Assembly (NCBI GenBank): GCA_035575925.1
Contig: DATLXK010000028.1
Span: forward strand, 62,001 to 126,000
Length of the DNA stretch: 64,000 nt
Direction of reading: 5' to 3'
Source of the DNA: DASWTL01 sp035575925
GTDB taxonomy: Bacteria; Bacteroidota; Bacteroidia; Sphingobacteriales; Sphingobacteriaceae
Shown here: positions 53,449-62,463 of the stretch, piece by piece
Layout of the letters: each line of letters opens with the position of its first letter
Position numbering within the stretch: the stretch's first letter is position 1
Translations under genes and position numbers: made by a program
The notes under the pieces: generated by a model
Databases searched by the model: none
Told to the model about the DNA's origin: nothing
What the model saw: only the letters and a program-made list of their open reading frames with translations

Positions 53449-53534
53449 AAAACCTGAAGGGACGTATGGTTGTCAAACCACCTTTTACATGCCAAATGAT
53501 TATTAGTCAATATCCCAATTAGGTATTGTTAAAC

Positions 53535-53568
53535 AAAAAAACCCTCTCCAATCAGGAAAGGGTTTTTT
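53535..53568 (-). terminator. Intrinsic terminator of groL
   Basis: Stem AACCC...GGGTT with inner CTCC/GGA pairing (53540-53564), A run on the left and seven T on the right, hence possibly bidirectional. Confidence 0.85.
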
Positions 53569-53589
53569 TATTTAAAGCAGGTGGTATGA

Positions 53590-55230
53590 TTACATCATTC
53601 CGCCCATGCCACCACCACCCATTGGAGGCATACCGCCATGACCTTTATCATCTTCAGGATCATCGGCTAATACACACTCGGTAGTTAATAGCATAGCTGC
53701 AATAGAAGCTGCATTCTCAAGTGCTACACGTCCAACTTTAGTTGGATCAATAACTCCTGCACCGATTAAATTCTCATACACATCTGTACGTGCATTGTAT
53801 CCGAAATCAGCTGTACCTTCTTTTACTTTCTGTACTACTATAGAACCTTCAATACCTGCATTTTCACAGATCTGACGCAACGGCTCTTCAATAGCACGTT
53901 TTACTATCTGGATACCGGTTGTTTCATCTTCATTTGCACCTTTCAAGCCTTCTAAAGCTTCAATAGCACGAATAAAAGCAACACCACCACCTGCTACAAT
54001 TCCTTCTTCAACTGCAGCACGGGTTGCGTGTAAAGCATCGTCAACACGGTCTTTTTTCTCTTTCATTTCTACCTCAGTAGCAGCACCTACATAAAGAACA
54101 GCAACACCGCCTGATAATTTTGCAAGACGTTCCTGTAATTTTTCTTTATCGTAATCTGATGTTGTAGATTCTACCTGAGCTTTAATTTGGTTTACACGGC
54201 CTTTAATATCATCTGACTGACCACCACCGTTTATCACAATAGTATTGTCTTTATCAACAAGAACTTTCTCAGCCTGGCCTAAGTAACTAAGCTCAGCATT
54301 TTCAAGCTTAAAGCCTCTTTCCTCAGAAATTACAGTTCCGCCGGTTAGTATAGCTATATCTTCCAGCATTGCTTTACGACGATCGCCAAATCCTGGCGCT
54401 TTAACAGCAACTACTTTCAGTGAACCACGAATTTTATTAACTACAAGGGTAGCAAGAGCTTCGCCATCAAGATCTTCAGCAATAATCAATAATGGTTTGC
54501 CCGTTTGTACTTGTTTTTCTAAAACAGGAAGCAATTCTTTCATCGAAGAGATCTTTTTATCGTAGATCAGGATGTAAGGATTTTCCAATTCTGCTTCCAT
54601 TTTTTCAGTATTGGTTACAAAGTATGGAGATAAATATCCACGATCAAACTGCATACCTTCCACAGTTTTCATTTCTGTTTCAGTGCCTTTTGCTTCTTCA
54701 ACAGTGATTACACCATCTTTGCCAACTTTGGCCATTGCATCAGCTATCAGTGTTCCAATAATTTCATCATTATTGGCGGAGATAGATGCAACTTGCTTGA
54801 TTTTGTTATTGTCTTCGCCAACAGTTTGAGACTGTGATTTAAGGTTACCAACAACAGCCAAAACCGCTTTATCAATACCGCGTTTCAAATCCATCGGATT
54901 TGCACCAGCCGCTACATTTTTAATACCTGCTGTAACAATTGCCTGAGCAAGAACAGTAGCAGTGGTAGTTCCATCACCTGCAATATCGGCAGTTTTAGAG
55001 GCTACTTCTTTTACCATTTGAGCACCCATATTTTCCAACGGGTCTTTTAGTTCAATTTCTTTAGCAACAGTTACACCATCCTTCGTGATAGATGGCGAAC
55101 CGAATTTTTTATCAATAATTACATTACGACCCTTTGGACCTAAAGTTACCTTTACCGCATTGGCAAGTATGTCGACACCTCTTTTAAGGGCATCACGCGC
55201 TTCAACATTGTATTTTACTTGTTTTGACAT
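53590..55230 (-). CDS. groL: Chaperonin GroEL
   Basis: 546 residues, standard length. ATP motif GDGTTTATVLAQ, AAVEEGIVAGGGVAFIRA and the flexible GGM-rich tail (PPMGGGGMGGMM). Forms a double heptamer ring with GroES. 83 bases downstream of groES on the same strand, ending at a clear terminator. Confidence 0.98.
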   Translation of the reverse strand: MSKQVKYNVEARDALKRGVDILANAVKVTLGPKGRNVIIDKKFGSPSITKDGVTVAKEIELKDPLENMGAQMVKEVASKTADIAGDGTTTATVLAQAIVTAGIKNVAAGANPMDLKRGIDKAVLAVVGNLKSQSQTVGEDNNKIKQVASISANNDEIIGTLIADAMAKVGKDGVITVEEAKGTETEMKTVEGMQFDRGYLSPYFVTNTEKMEAELENPYILIYDKKISSMKELLPVLEKQVQTGKPLLIIAEDLDGEALATLVVNKIRGSLKVVAVKAPGFGDRRKAMLEDIAILTGGTVISEERGFKLENAELSYLGQAEKVLVDKDNTIVINGGGQSDDIKGRVNQIKAQVESTTSDYDKEKLQERLAKLSGGVAVLYVGAATEVEMKEKKDRVDDALHATRAAVEEGIVAGGGVAFIRAIEALEGLKGANEDETTGIQIVKRAIEEPLRQICENAGIEGSIVVQKVKEGTADFGYNARTDVYENLIGAGVIDPTKVGRVALENAASIAAMLLTTECVLADDPEDDKGHGGMPPMGGGGMGGMM

Positions 55231-55313
55231 TTTTAATGTTTTTTGAATGAATGAGTGGGTTTAATGTGATAAAGAGAGATGACAAAATAAAGTTTACTCT
55301 CTTAAATGGAAGT

Positions 55314-55607
55314 TTACAGTGCTCCGAAAATATCAGATTCACGCATAATCAGATACTCTTCGCCATCGATAGGGATTTCAGTACCTGCATATTTACCATA
55401 ATAAACCTGATCTCCAACTTTGTAAGCCATAGGAATCAGGTTGCCGGTCATGTCTGCATATTTGCCCGGACCAACTGCAACTATAGTACCTTTCATAGGT
55501 TTTTCTTTCGCTGTATCAGGAATATAAAGACCTGAAGCCGTTTTTTCTTCAGCAGGAGCAGCTTCAATTACTACTCTGTCTGCGCTTGGTTTAAAGTTCA
55601 ATGCCAT
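55314..55607 (-). CDS. groES: Co-chaperonin GroES
   Basis: 97 residues. PSADRVVIEAAPAEEKTASG with mobile-loop residues GLYIPDTAKEKP, and the C-terminal EEYLIMRESDIFGAL. Precedes groL. No CIRCE element precedes it, so HrcA is unlikely to control it. Confidence 0.97.
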   Translation of the reverse strand: MALNFKPSADRVVIEAAPAEEKTASGLYIPDTAKEKPMKGTIVAVGPGKYADMTGNLIPMAYKVGDQVYYGKYAGTEIPIDGEEYLIMRESDIFGAL

Positions 55608-55714
55608 AATATTTATGTAATTTATTGTTTGCTTTTATTGCTCATTTTTTATGCCAACTGGCTCTTATTTTGAAAAGAAAAAGGTTTCTTGTCAAAATTT
55701 CACATTTATGATCT

Positions 55715-55770
55715 AACATAGAATTTATAAACCGCATCCGTGCCACGATGTCAGGATATGTCAGAAAAGA
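55715..55770 (-). promoter_or_regulatory. Candidate heat-shock/sigma-54-like region upstream of groES
   Basis: On the minus strand two TGACAT copies spaced by four bases (within CTGACATATCCTGACATCG) are followed by TGGCACG (about 55738-55744), which matches a sigma-54 -24 box. The -12 box is weak (GT where GC is expected), so this is only a candidate. No good TANNTTTG box is visible between here and groES. Confidence 0.3.
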
Positions 55771-55772
55771 TT

Positions 55773-55795
55773 AAAGCTTCCAATTCGGAAGCTTT
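55773..55795 (-). terminator. Hairpin terminator after secG
   Basis: Nine-base stem AAAGCTTCC/GGAAGCTTT with loop AATTC. On the minus strand it is followed by AATCTTTTCT, a weak T tract. Confidence 0.65.
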
Positions 55796-55801
55796 ATAAA
55801 T

Positions 55802-56149
55802 TTATCTTTTTGATGTGTCTGTTGGTTTAGGTTGAGTGCCGGGTGCGGGTCCGAATTGTGATGGGGAACCGGCAGGTTTCTGAATTTGCTTTTGAATTTC
55901 AGTAGCATCCTGATTTAATGTGCCGCCTTTTGGAATAGTAACATTTATTAACAGCGAGAGAACTAAAAGAGTAATGGCTAATGCCCATGTACCTTTTTCA
56001 AGAACGTCACCAGTACGTTGAACACCCATAATGTTGTTTGAACCCGAAAAGCCTGATGCAAGGCCTCCGCCTTTTGGATTTTGTACCAGAATGATTAAAG
56101 CTAATAAGACACAAACAATTATGGCCAGGACTACTAATGCGGTATACAT
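55802..56149 (-). CDS. secG: Protein-export membrane protein SecG
   Basis: 115 residues. Two hydrophobic helices with the conserved LIILVQNPKGGGLASGFSG loop between them, then a Pro-rich soluble tail. Third subunit of the SecYEG translocon. Downstream of the TPR-like gene by 12 bases. Confidence 0.92.
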   Translation of the reverse strand: MYTALVVLAIIVCVLLALIILVQNPKGGGLASGFSGSNNIMGVQRTGDVLEKGTWALAITLLVLSLLINVTIPKGGTLNQDATEIQKQIQKPAGSPSQFGPAPGTQPKPTDTSKR

Positions 56150-56161
56150 ATTTTATACTAA

Positions 56162-57520
56162 CTAATTGGTGATTTCTAATTTGCGAATTTGGTCGGCAAA
56201 GTAAGTGCTTTTTTCCGGGAATTTCAAACTTAATTTTCTGTACGTATCAATAGCTTTATGAAACAGCATTTGCTCGATATATATTATAGCAAGTGTTTCA
56301 GACACCATATCATATGAATCTTCAGAACTTTTCCGGGCCTTGTTTTCATTATCTAACTTTTCTGGTCGGGGCGGTCGTATTTGAGGCTCCTCGCGAATAA
56401 ACCGTTCAATCCGTTCATCTTTCCGTCTTATATTAAACTTTCCGGTTTTTGTTGGCTCCTCTGCTTTAATATTTTCCAGCGGAGATTGAAGATGAAATAT
56501 GTTCTCTATAATTTGCTGATTAAAGTCTTCTACTGAGTTTTTTTTAATATCCTGCGTAGTGTCAAGCTTGAAACTTACATATGGCTGATAGGTGGCTGAA
56601 TGCTCATTTCTGGTTTTATTTAACCACCAAAGAAACGTAAAGGGCATTTTATCATCATCATACTTAGAAACTCCTTGTCCGGAGTTTAAAGCAGAGGCAT
56701 TGATTGGTTCACTTTCATCAGAAAGTTCATCTGAACGTTCATTGCTCACGCTTGCCTGTGAGATTAATTGGTCGTCTAGTTTTTCTTCAAATCTGAAAAA
56801 ATCTGACGCAGCTATATTGCCAATAATTAATTTTTCAGTTTCATCTATTGGTTCTGTACGAAAATTATTTTCAGTCTGATCATCTAAGGCCGGCACATCT
56901 GCATGTGTTTCATCTGCCGGTTCGTTCTCTTCAGTTATGGAAATTGCCTGCCCATCCTGAAAATCGGCATCATTACTTCGTGAATCCATATCTGAAACTG
57001 AGCCAGGGGTTATTTCATCACCTGTAATTTTAAATTGTTCAGCATCTATATATTCTTCTGCTTCTTTTTCATCAGGATCAGAGATAGCAATTATCCCTGC
57101 TTGTGGATTAGTAGTATCAGCCTGTTCATTATTCGCGTCATCAACTGCAACTATAGCTTCTTCATTAAAATCAGGCTGATGAGCCAGAGCCGGTAATTCT
57201 TCAACTATATTTTTACTGAAATTCCCGGGGTTATGGATTATATCGTAAAGGATATTTCGGTCAGGAATATACAAAGCAGCCTTTGACAGGTGATCATCAT
57301 ACTCGTTTTCTTCTTTATAGCATTTAGCCTGGAATGCATGAAGCATCTGGGCATATGGGAATTTTTGGATGAGCGCTTGTATTGTTTTCTCACCAGATAA
57401 ATCAATTCCTTTCGGATCCCGAAGAAATCCGGAGAACGCCTGATTATTTGTTGCCGTATTATTTGAATTCTCCACAGTTAGATATTGGGATGAAGCTACT
57501 AAAACCTTACCAATTGGCAA
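56162..57520 (-). CDS. Acidic TPR-like protein between lptE and secG
   Basis: 452 residues. N-terminal region with LIQKFPYAQMLHAFQAKCY and YIPDRNILYDIIH, a very acidic low-complexity centre (EEAIVAVDDANNEQADTT and similar), and a C-terminal repeat (SETLAIIYIEQMLFHKAIDTYRKLSLKFP) that is a TPR. Conserved in this order in related genomes from memory; function unknown, perhaps in outer-membrane biogenesis. Overlaps the end of lptE by 14 bases. Confidence 0.68.
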   Translation of the reverse strand: MPIGKVLVASSQYLTVENSNNTATNNQAFSGFLRDPKGIDLSGEKTIQALIQKFPYAQMLHAFQAKCYKEENEYDDHLSKAALYIPDRNILYDIIHNPGNFSKNIVEELPALAHQPDFNEEAIVAVDDANNEQADTTNPQAGIIAISDPDEKEAEEYIDAEQFKITGDEITPGSVSDMDSRSNDADFQDGQAISITEENEPADETHADVPALDDQTENNFRTEPIDETEKLIIGNIAASDFFRFEEKLDDQLISQASVSNERSDELSDESEPINASALNSGQGVSKYDDDKMPFTFLWWLNKTRNEHSATYQPYVSFKLDTTQDIKKNSVEDFNQQIIENIFHLQSPLENIKAEEPTKTGKFNIRRKDERIERFIREEPQIRPPRPEKLDNENKARKSSEDSYDMVSETLAIIYIEQMLFHKAIDTYRKLSLKFPEKSTYFADQIRKLEITN

Positions 57521-58013
57521 AAGACCTGTTAAAAATATCTTCGGTCAATTGACGTGTTATATCTCTTATTAACAAAGGTTCCTGGCTTTGGATTGATGCT
57601 GAGGCACTTGAAAACTCTCTTGATACACTAAAAGATTGTTCGAAGCTGTCTTTGGTTTTGATTACATTAGTATATTTTACATTAATAGTTATAGTAAGGC
57701 GGTTTAAACCTGCCCGTGCATTTCCCTGTATGCCCGTCGGGGTAATACTATAATCAGAAATTCTGCCTTCAAAAGTTGCGTGGCCTTCCGTCCTTACCAC
57801 GCTTAAACTCGACTGGTTCCGGATACGATCTTTTAATGCTTCAGTAAATTGTGTGCTTAAATAGGGTACGACTATCTGCGCATTATTTTCAAAAAACTGC
57901 ACTGTAACCGTTTTCATTTCCGGAGGAATGGATCCGCCCGTAAAGTTATACATGCCGCATGATTGTAAAAAGGTAATACATACTATTATGGAATAGAATA
58001 CAATCTTTTTCAT
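57507..58013 (-). CDS. lptE: LPS assembly lipoprotein LptE-like
   Basis: 168 residues from ATG 58013 (MKKIVFYSIIVCITFLQSCG); an ATG at 58046 gives an extension without merit. Lipobox LQSC. Then the LptE-type pattern YNFTGGSIPPEMKTVTVQFF, LSTQFTEALKDRIRNQSSLSV and SRE-containing beta strands. Plugs the LptD barrel for LPS export, fitting the outer-membrane context. Confidence 0.85.
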   Translation of the reverse strand: MKKIVFYSIIVCITFLQSCGMYNFTGGSIPPEMKTVTVQFFENNAQIVVPYLSTQFTEALKDRIRNQSSLSVVRTEGHATFEGRISDYSITPTGIQGNARAGLNRLTITINVKYTNVIKTKDSFEQSFSVSREFSSASASIQSQEPLLIRDITRQLTEDIFNRSFANW

Positions 58014-58049
58014 CAGTATTGGTATTTGGATATGTAATTTATTCATCGG

Positions 58050-59273
58050 CTACAGATCTAATTCTTTAATTTTCCTGTAAAGCGTCCGTTCTGATATTCC
58101 AAGTTCATTGGCGGCAAGTTTTCGCTTACCGCGATGTTTTTTCAATGCTTTTTTTATCAGATCAGATTCTTTATCTATTAGAGATAACGATTCTTCGACC
58201 TCTTCAGCATCATGGGCAATCGAATAATTATTATTTTCGGTGTGCGGATTGTGAATAGTTAGTTTATGTTGCTGATCAGTATTATTGGGCACATCGATAT
58301 CTCTGTATAACTGATTAAGAAGTTGTGGATTAGCGGCTATTTCAGAAGTTCCACCATTCTGGATGATTTCTGCCACTAGTTTTTTTAGTTCCAGCATATC
58401 TTTCTTCATATCAAATAATACTTTATAAAGAATATCCCGTTCTGAAAAATCATCCTTCTTACTGTCAATACGCATGGGCAATGTTCTGCCGCTTTCAACC
58501 GGGATATATTGCAACAGGTTTTGTGCAGTTACCGTACGCTCTTTTTCCAGCACTGCAATTTGTTCGGCAATATTTTTTAACTGGCGTACATTTCCGGGCC
58601 AGCTATAATTAGTAAGCATAGTTTGTGCTTCAGGATCAAGCTGTAAATTAGGGCTGCGATATTTATCTGTAAAATCAGCAATAAACTTTCTGAATAAAAG
58701 ATAAATATCCTCCTTCCTTTCTCTTAAAGCAGGTATTTTTAAAGGAACAGTATTTAATCGATAATAAAGATCTTCACGAAATTTCGCACTCCTCACTGCA
58801 TCAAAAACATCCACATTGGTGGCTGCTATAACGCGGACATCGGTTTTTTGAACCTTTGAGGAACCTACCCGGATATATTCACCGGTTTCCAGCACACGTA
58901 ATAAGCGTGCCTGTGTGCCTACAGGAAGCTCGGCTACCTCATCCATAAATATAGTGCCACCATCTACTACCTCAAAATACCCTTTCCGGGCTTCGTGAGC
59001 CCCGGTAAAAGATCCTTTTTCATGACCGAAAAGCTCTGAGTCTATAGTGCCTTCAGGAATTGCACCGCAGTTAACTGCAATAAAAGGCCCATGCTTGCGG
59101 GCACTTAATGAGTGAATGATATGAGAAAAGACTTCCTTGCCACTACCGCTTTCGCCTGTAATTAATACTGATATATCTGTAGGGGCTACCTGCCTTGCAA
59201 TATCTATTGCCCGATTTAACAGCGGGGAGCTTCCAATTATTCCAAAACGGTTTTTTATATCCTGAACATCCAT
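58050..59273 (-). CDS. Sigma-54 interacting transcriptional activator without receiver domain
   Basis: 407 residues. AAA+ domain from the start: GIIGSSPLLNRAIDIARQ, Walker A GESGSGKEVFS, sigma-54-contacting loop ELFGHEKGSFTGAHE (GSFTGA variant of GAFTGA), Walker B GGTIFMDEVAEL. A Fis-type helix-turn-helix is at the end (KLAANELGISERTLYRKIKEL). The missing N-terminal regulatory domain implies control by level or by a partner. It immediately precedes lptE (36 bases), so envelope-related targets are plausible. Confidence 0.9.
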   Translation of the reverse strand: MDVQDIKNRFGIIGSSPLLNRAIDIARQVAPTDISVLITGESGSGKEVFSHIIHSLSARKHGPFIAVNCGAIPEGTIDSELFGHEKGSFTGAHEARKGYFEVVDGGTIFMDEVAELPVGTQARLLRVLETGEYIRVGSSKVQKTDVRVIAATNVDVFDAVRSAKFREDLYYRLNTVPLKIPALRERKEDIYLLFRKFIADFTDKYRSPNLQLDPEAQTMLTNYSWPGNVRQLKNIAEQIAVLEKERTVTAQNLLQYIPVESGRTLPMRIDSKKDDFSERDILYKVLFDMKKDMLELKKLVAEIIQNGGTSEIAANPQLLNQLYRDIDVPNNTDQQHKLTIHNPHTENNNYSIAHDAEEVEESLSLIDKESDLIKKALKKHRGKRKLAANELGISERTLYRKIKELDL

Positions 59274-59279
59274 AGTTTA

Positions 59280-59314
59280 GTACTGAGATTTTAGTATTGA
59301 GTATTGAGATTGAA
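59280..59314. repeat. Heptanucleotide repeat before miaB-fis spacer
   Basis: Five seven-base units in a row, GTACTGA GATTTTA GTATTGA GTATTGA GATTGAA, fill most of the 59-base gap between the activator gene and miaB. Confidence 0.5.
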
Positions 59315-59332
59315 TCGCAGTACGAATACGTT

Positions 59333-60811
59333 TTACACAATTCTGCCAATCAAAGTAGCAGTTGTACACCTTTCGGCAATTACATTTACATATTGTCCCG
59401 GCTTATAACGGCTATCCACCGGGAAAATAACCATAGCATTCTGATCGCTTCGTCCGGCGAAATCTTTGTCTGATTTTTTGGAATAGCCTTCAATTAATAC
59501 TTTCTGTACCTTTCCTATTTGCTTCAGCATACAATGGTGAGAATGTTCCTGCTGGCGCTGAACAATTTCTGACAGCCGGCACTGCTTTACATCTTCCGGA
59601 ATATCATCAGGATAACGCTTGGCCGCTAAAGTACCAGGGCGTTCCGAATATTTAAACATGTATGCAAAATCATATTTTACATAATCCATCATACTTAACG
59701 TATCCTGGTGCTCTTCTTCAGTTTCACTGCAAAAACCGGTAATCACATCAGTAGATACAGCACATTGGGGAATTATGCGGCGTATAGCATCAATACGATC
59801 CATATACCAGTTACGGTCGTACGTTCTGTTCATTAAATCAAGAACTCTTGAATTTCCTGATTGTACCGGAAGATGAATGTAATTACAAATATTTTCGTAA
59901 CGGGCTATGGTATGCAGCACCTCATCCGTAATATCTTTAGGATGTGATGTTGAAAACCGTACCCTGAGTTTAGGGCTTACTTTAGCAACTAATTCAAGCA
60001 GACGGGCGAAATTTATAGCTTCTCCCAAATCTTCTCCAGAAGAGAGGGAGCTGGTAGTTTCTGTGGTGGAACTCCATTTATATGAATCCACATTTTGCCC
60101 TAATAAAGTTACTTCGCGGTAACCCCGGGCAAATAGATCTTCTGCTTCTTTAATTATTGAAAACGCGTCACGGCTGCGCTCGCGCCCGCGGGTGAAGGGA
60201 ACAACACAAAATGAACACATATTATCGCAGCCGCGCATGATAGAGATAAATGCGCTGATACCATTTGTGTTGAGGCGTATCGGGCTGATATCTGCGTAGG
60301 TTTCTTCCCGTGATAAAAGCACATTAACTGCTTTTTTACCCTCATCCACAGTGTCTATCAGATTAGGCAGATCCCGATAAGAATCGGGCCCAATTACGAT
60401 ATCGACCAATTTTTCTTCTTCCAGAAATTTAGCCTTTAACCGCTCGGCCATGCAACCCAGAACACCGACCATTAACCCGGGATTTTTTGCTTTCACAGCA
60501 CGAAACTCTTTTAAACGGTTTCGCACTCTTTGTTCGGCATTCTCACGAATTGAACAGGTGTTTATAAAAATAACATGAGCTTCTTTATAATCCGAAGTAG
60601 TTGAAAAGCCCATGTCCAGCATAATGGATGCAACTATTTCACTATCTGAAAAGTTCATTGCACATCCATAGCTTTCTATATACAGCTTCCTGCCCAGGTG
60701 TTTTTCAGTCCCGTTTTTCAATACCAATGCCTCGCCCTGACGGGTTTCATCATGTGTATTTGACTGAGTAGGCCGGGAAGGCTCCATCAAAATATTTTCC
60801 GGATCTAACAT
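59333..60811 (-). CDS. miaB: tRNA-2-methylthio-N6-dimethylallyladenosine synthase
   Basis: 492 residues. UPF0004 domain with ESYGCAMNFSDSEIV, FINTCSIRENAEQRV and GVLGCMAERLK; radical SAM cluster CDNMCSFCVVPFTRGRERSR; C-terminal TRAM domain. It modifies A37 of tRNAs reading U-starting codons. Followed by the activator gene. Confidence 0.95.
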   Translation of the reverse strand: MLDPENILMEPSRPTQSNTHDETRQGEALVLKNGTEKHLGRKLYIESYGCAMNFSDSEIVASIMLDMGFSTTSDYKEAHVIFINTCSIRENAEQRVRNRLKEFRAVKAKNPGLMVGVLGCMAERLKAKFLEEEKLVDIVIGPDSYRDLPNLIDTVDEGKKAVNVLLSREETYADISPIRLNTNGISAFISIMRGCDNMCSFCVVPFTRGRERSRDAFSIIKEAEDLFARGYREVTLLGQNVDSYKWSSTTETTSSLSSGEDLGEAINFARLLELVAKVSPKLRVRFSTSHPKDITDEVLHTIARYENICNYIHLPVQSGNSRVLDLMNRTYDRNWYMDRIDAIRRIIPQCAVSTDVITGFCSETEEEHQDTLSMMDYVKYDFAYMFKYSERPGTLAAKRYPDDIPEDVKQCRLSEIVQRQQEHSHHCMLKQIGKVQKVLIEGYSKKSDKDFAGRSDQNAMVIFPVDSRYKPGQYVNVIAERCTTATLIGRIV

Positions 60812-60910
60812 TTATTCCTATTTAGGAATGCAAAAATACGATTTTTTTAAATACAATGACAATTTGTCAGAGCAATAATCTGATAATTATATATCAATTC
60901 CCAGGTATAA

Positions 60911-60932
60911 AAAAACCCTCTGATGAGGGTTT
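60911..60932 (-). terminator. Intrinsic terminator of ilvE
   Basis: Stem AAACCCTC/GAGGGTTT with loop TGAT (60913-60932) and a run of seven T in the minus-strand reading. Confidence 0.88.
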
Positions 60933-60950
60933 AGAAGAAATGTAATTTGC

Positions 60951-62018
60951 CTAATCTATAGTATAATTCCACTTAAACTCATCATCTGTGAAGCCATAAC
61001 GCATATCATTCAATATTTTAAGGGCTTTATTTGAAAACTCCGCCTTTTCCAGTGCCGGCAGTGTGTAAAGTTCCCCTTCATGGCCAATACTTGCAATAGG
61101 AGCAATTGTAGCAGCAGTGCCTACACCGAATGCTTCAGTAAGTTTATCGTTCTTTAAACCGTCTACTATCTCTGCAACAGAAACTCTTCGCTCTTCAACC
61201 GGTATTCCCCATTTCCGGGCAAGGGTTAGTACACTATCCCGTGTAATACCTTTTAATATAGTATCGCGTGTGGATGGGGTTATTAATGTGCCGTCAATCA
61301 TAAACATTACATTTGCAGCACCCAGTTCTTCCACATAAGCATGATCACGACTGTCTGTCCATATCAATTGGTCATAGCCCTCTTTTAGTGCTTCCCTTCC
61401 CGGGAGCATGGAACCACCGTAATTTCCGGCAGCCTTTGCATAGCCAAATCCTCCCTCACTTGCACGCGAATATTTTGTCTCGATTTTAACTTTTAGCGGT
61501 TTTGTAAAATATGCACCAACGGGACAGGTTAAGACTATAAATTTGTAAGTGGCTGAAGGTTGAACTCCTAAATAAGGGTCACTGGCAAACATAAAAGGAC
61601 GAATATACAACGAATGATTAGCCGCAGTTGGGATCCAATCCCTATCCAGATTAACCAATGCAGCTATACTTTGCACAAAAATTTCCTCAGGAAGTACGGG
61701 CATACATAACCGCTCTGCCGATAAGTTAAATCGCTCCGCATTTTTATAAGGTCTGAAAATGGAAATTTTCCCATCGGGATGTCGGTATGCTTTTAATCCC
61801 TCAAACAATGCCTGCCCATAATGTAATGATGAAATCGCAGGACTTAAGGACAAGTCGCCATAAGGAACAATCTCAAACTTACCCCAATTTCCATCTGCAT
61901 ATTCAGCAGTAAACATATGATCAGAAAAATTTTTCCCGAAAGGTAAATTACTAAAGTCTGTTTCTTTCAGTCTGGAGGAATTCGATTTGGTTGTTTTTAT
62001 ATCAAGTGTATCTGTCAC
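60951..62018 (-). CDS. ilvE: Branched-chain amino acid aminotransferase
   Basis: 355 residues from GTG 62018 (VTDTLDIKTTKSN...). I chose it over an ATG at 62123 because that extension would be translated from inside crcB, has no similarity to the family, and a -7 box (62039-62046) lies just upstream of GTG 62018. PLP fold IV: FEGLKAYRHPDGKISIFRP, Lys in YGGSMLPGREALKEG region, EELGAANVMFMID and GTAATIAPIASIGHEGE. Confidence 0.93.
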   Translation of the reverse strand: MTDTLDIKTTKSNSSRLKETDFSNLPFGKNFSDHMFTAEYADGNWGKFEIVPYGDLSLSPAISSLHYGQALFEGLKAYRHPDGKISIFRPYKNAERFNLSAERLCMPVLPEEIFVQSIAALVNLDRDWIPTAANHSLYIRPFMFASDPYLGVQPSATYKFIVLTCPVGAYFTKPLKVKIETKYSRASEGGFGYAKAAGNYGGSMLPGREALKEGYDQLIWTDSRDHAYVEELGAANVMFMIDGTLITPSTRDTILKGITRDSVLTLARKWGIPVEERRVSVAEIVDGLKNDKLTEAFGVGTAATIAPIASIGHEGELYTLPALEKAEFSNKALKILNDMRYGFTDDEFKWNYTID

Positions 62019-62033
62019 GGTATCTCTTCTTAG

Positions 62034-62066
62034 TAACGCAAAGATACAAAAAATGAATTTCCAACG
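62034..62066 (-). promoter_or_regulatory. Promoter of ilvE
   Basis: TATCTTTG (62039-62046, minus strand), a perfect -7 box, preceded by a T-rich stretch with a TTGG as imperfect -33 element. Start predicted about 15 bases before the GTG codon, so a very short leader. Confidence 0.6.
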
Positions 62067-62082
62067 ATAAGTCAGAAAGGGT

Positions 62083-62454
62083 TTAAAAAAATTTAGCGAC
62101 AGTAATGCCCAGATAAAGAGCACAAATGCTTAAAACCAAATTTAAAAGTATATTGGAAAATGCCAATGCAGTTTGGCCGGTTTTAAATAGTTCTACAGTC
62201 TCAAAAGTGAAGGCAGAATACGTGCTAAATCCCCCACAAAATCCTGTTATGATCAATAATTTTAATGGCAGGGTTAAATTAATCTTCTCTACTCCAAGTA
62301 TTAAAACAAGCCCGAAAACAAAACAGCTTAGAAAGTTTGCAGTTAACGTAGCAATCGGAAAGTTTAGTTGGTTTGAAACCCATATCTTACCAACAAAAAA
62401 GCGGGCTACACTTCCCAAACCTCCACCAGCAAAAACCAGGAAAATTTCCTTCAT
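62083..62454 (-). CDS. crcB: Fluoride channel CrcB/Fluc
   Basis: 123 residues, four helices. Fluc motifs GGGLGSVARFFVGK, NFPIATLTANFLSCF and GFCGGFSTYSAFTFE. Dual-topology dimer that expels fluoride. No fluoride riboswitch was seen upstream; it follows serB by nine bases and may be co-transcribed. Confidence 0.93.
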   Translation of the reverse strand: MKEIFLVFAGGGLGSVARFFVGKIWVSNQLNFPIATLTANFLSCFVFGLVLILGVEKINLTLPLKLLIITGFCGGFSTYSAFTFETVELFKTGQTALAFSNILLNLVLSICALYLGITVAKFF

Positions 62455-62463
62455 ATTCTATTA

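Larger units (their letters stand above)
53113..53589. other. Spacer with coding remnant between the metallopeptidase locus and groL
   Basis: 477 bases. It holds the promoter region of the frameshifted lipoprotein gene (minus strand), a decayed plus-strand coding remnant at 53299-53448, and the groL terminator. Confidence 0.5.

Noticed and set aside
53207..53476. 89-residue minus-strand frame in the groL-metallopeptidase spacer
   Set aside because: Runs antisense to the plus-strand coding remnant and has no recognisable protein features.
55230..55640. CIRCE element (HrcA operator) upstream of groES
   Set aside because: TTAGCACTC-N9-GAGTGCTAA is not present before groES.
62019..62123. N-terminal extension of ilvE
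   Set aside because: It lies inside crcB, has no family similarity, and a promoter box sits within it.
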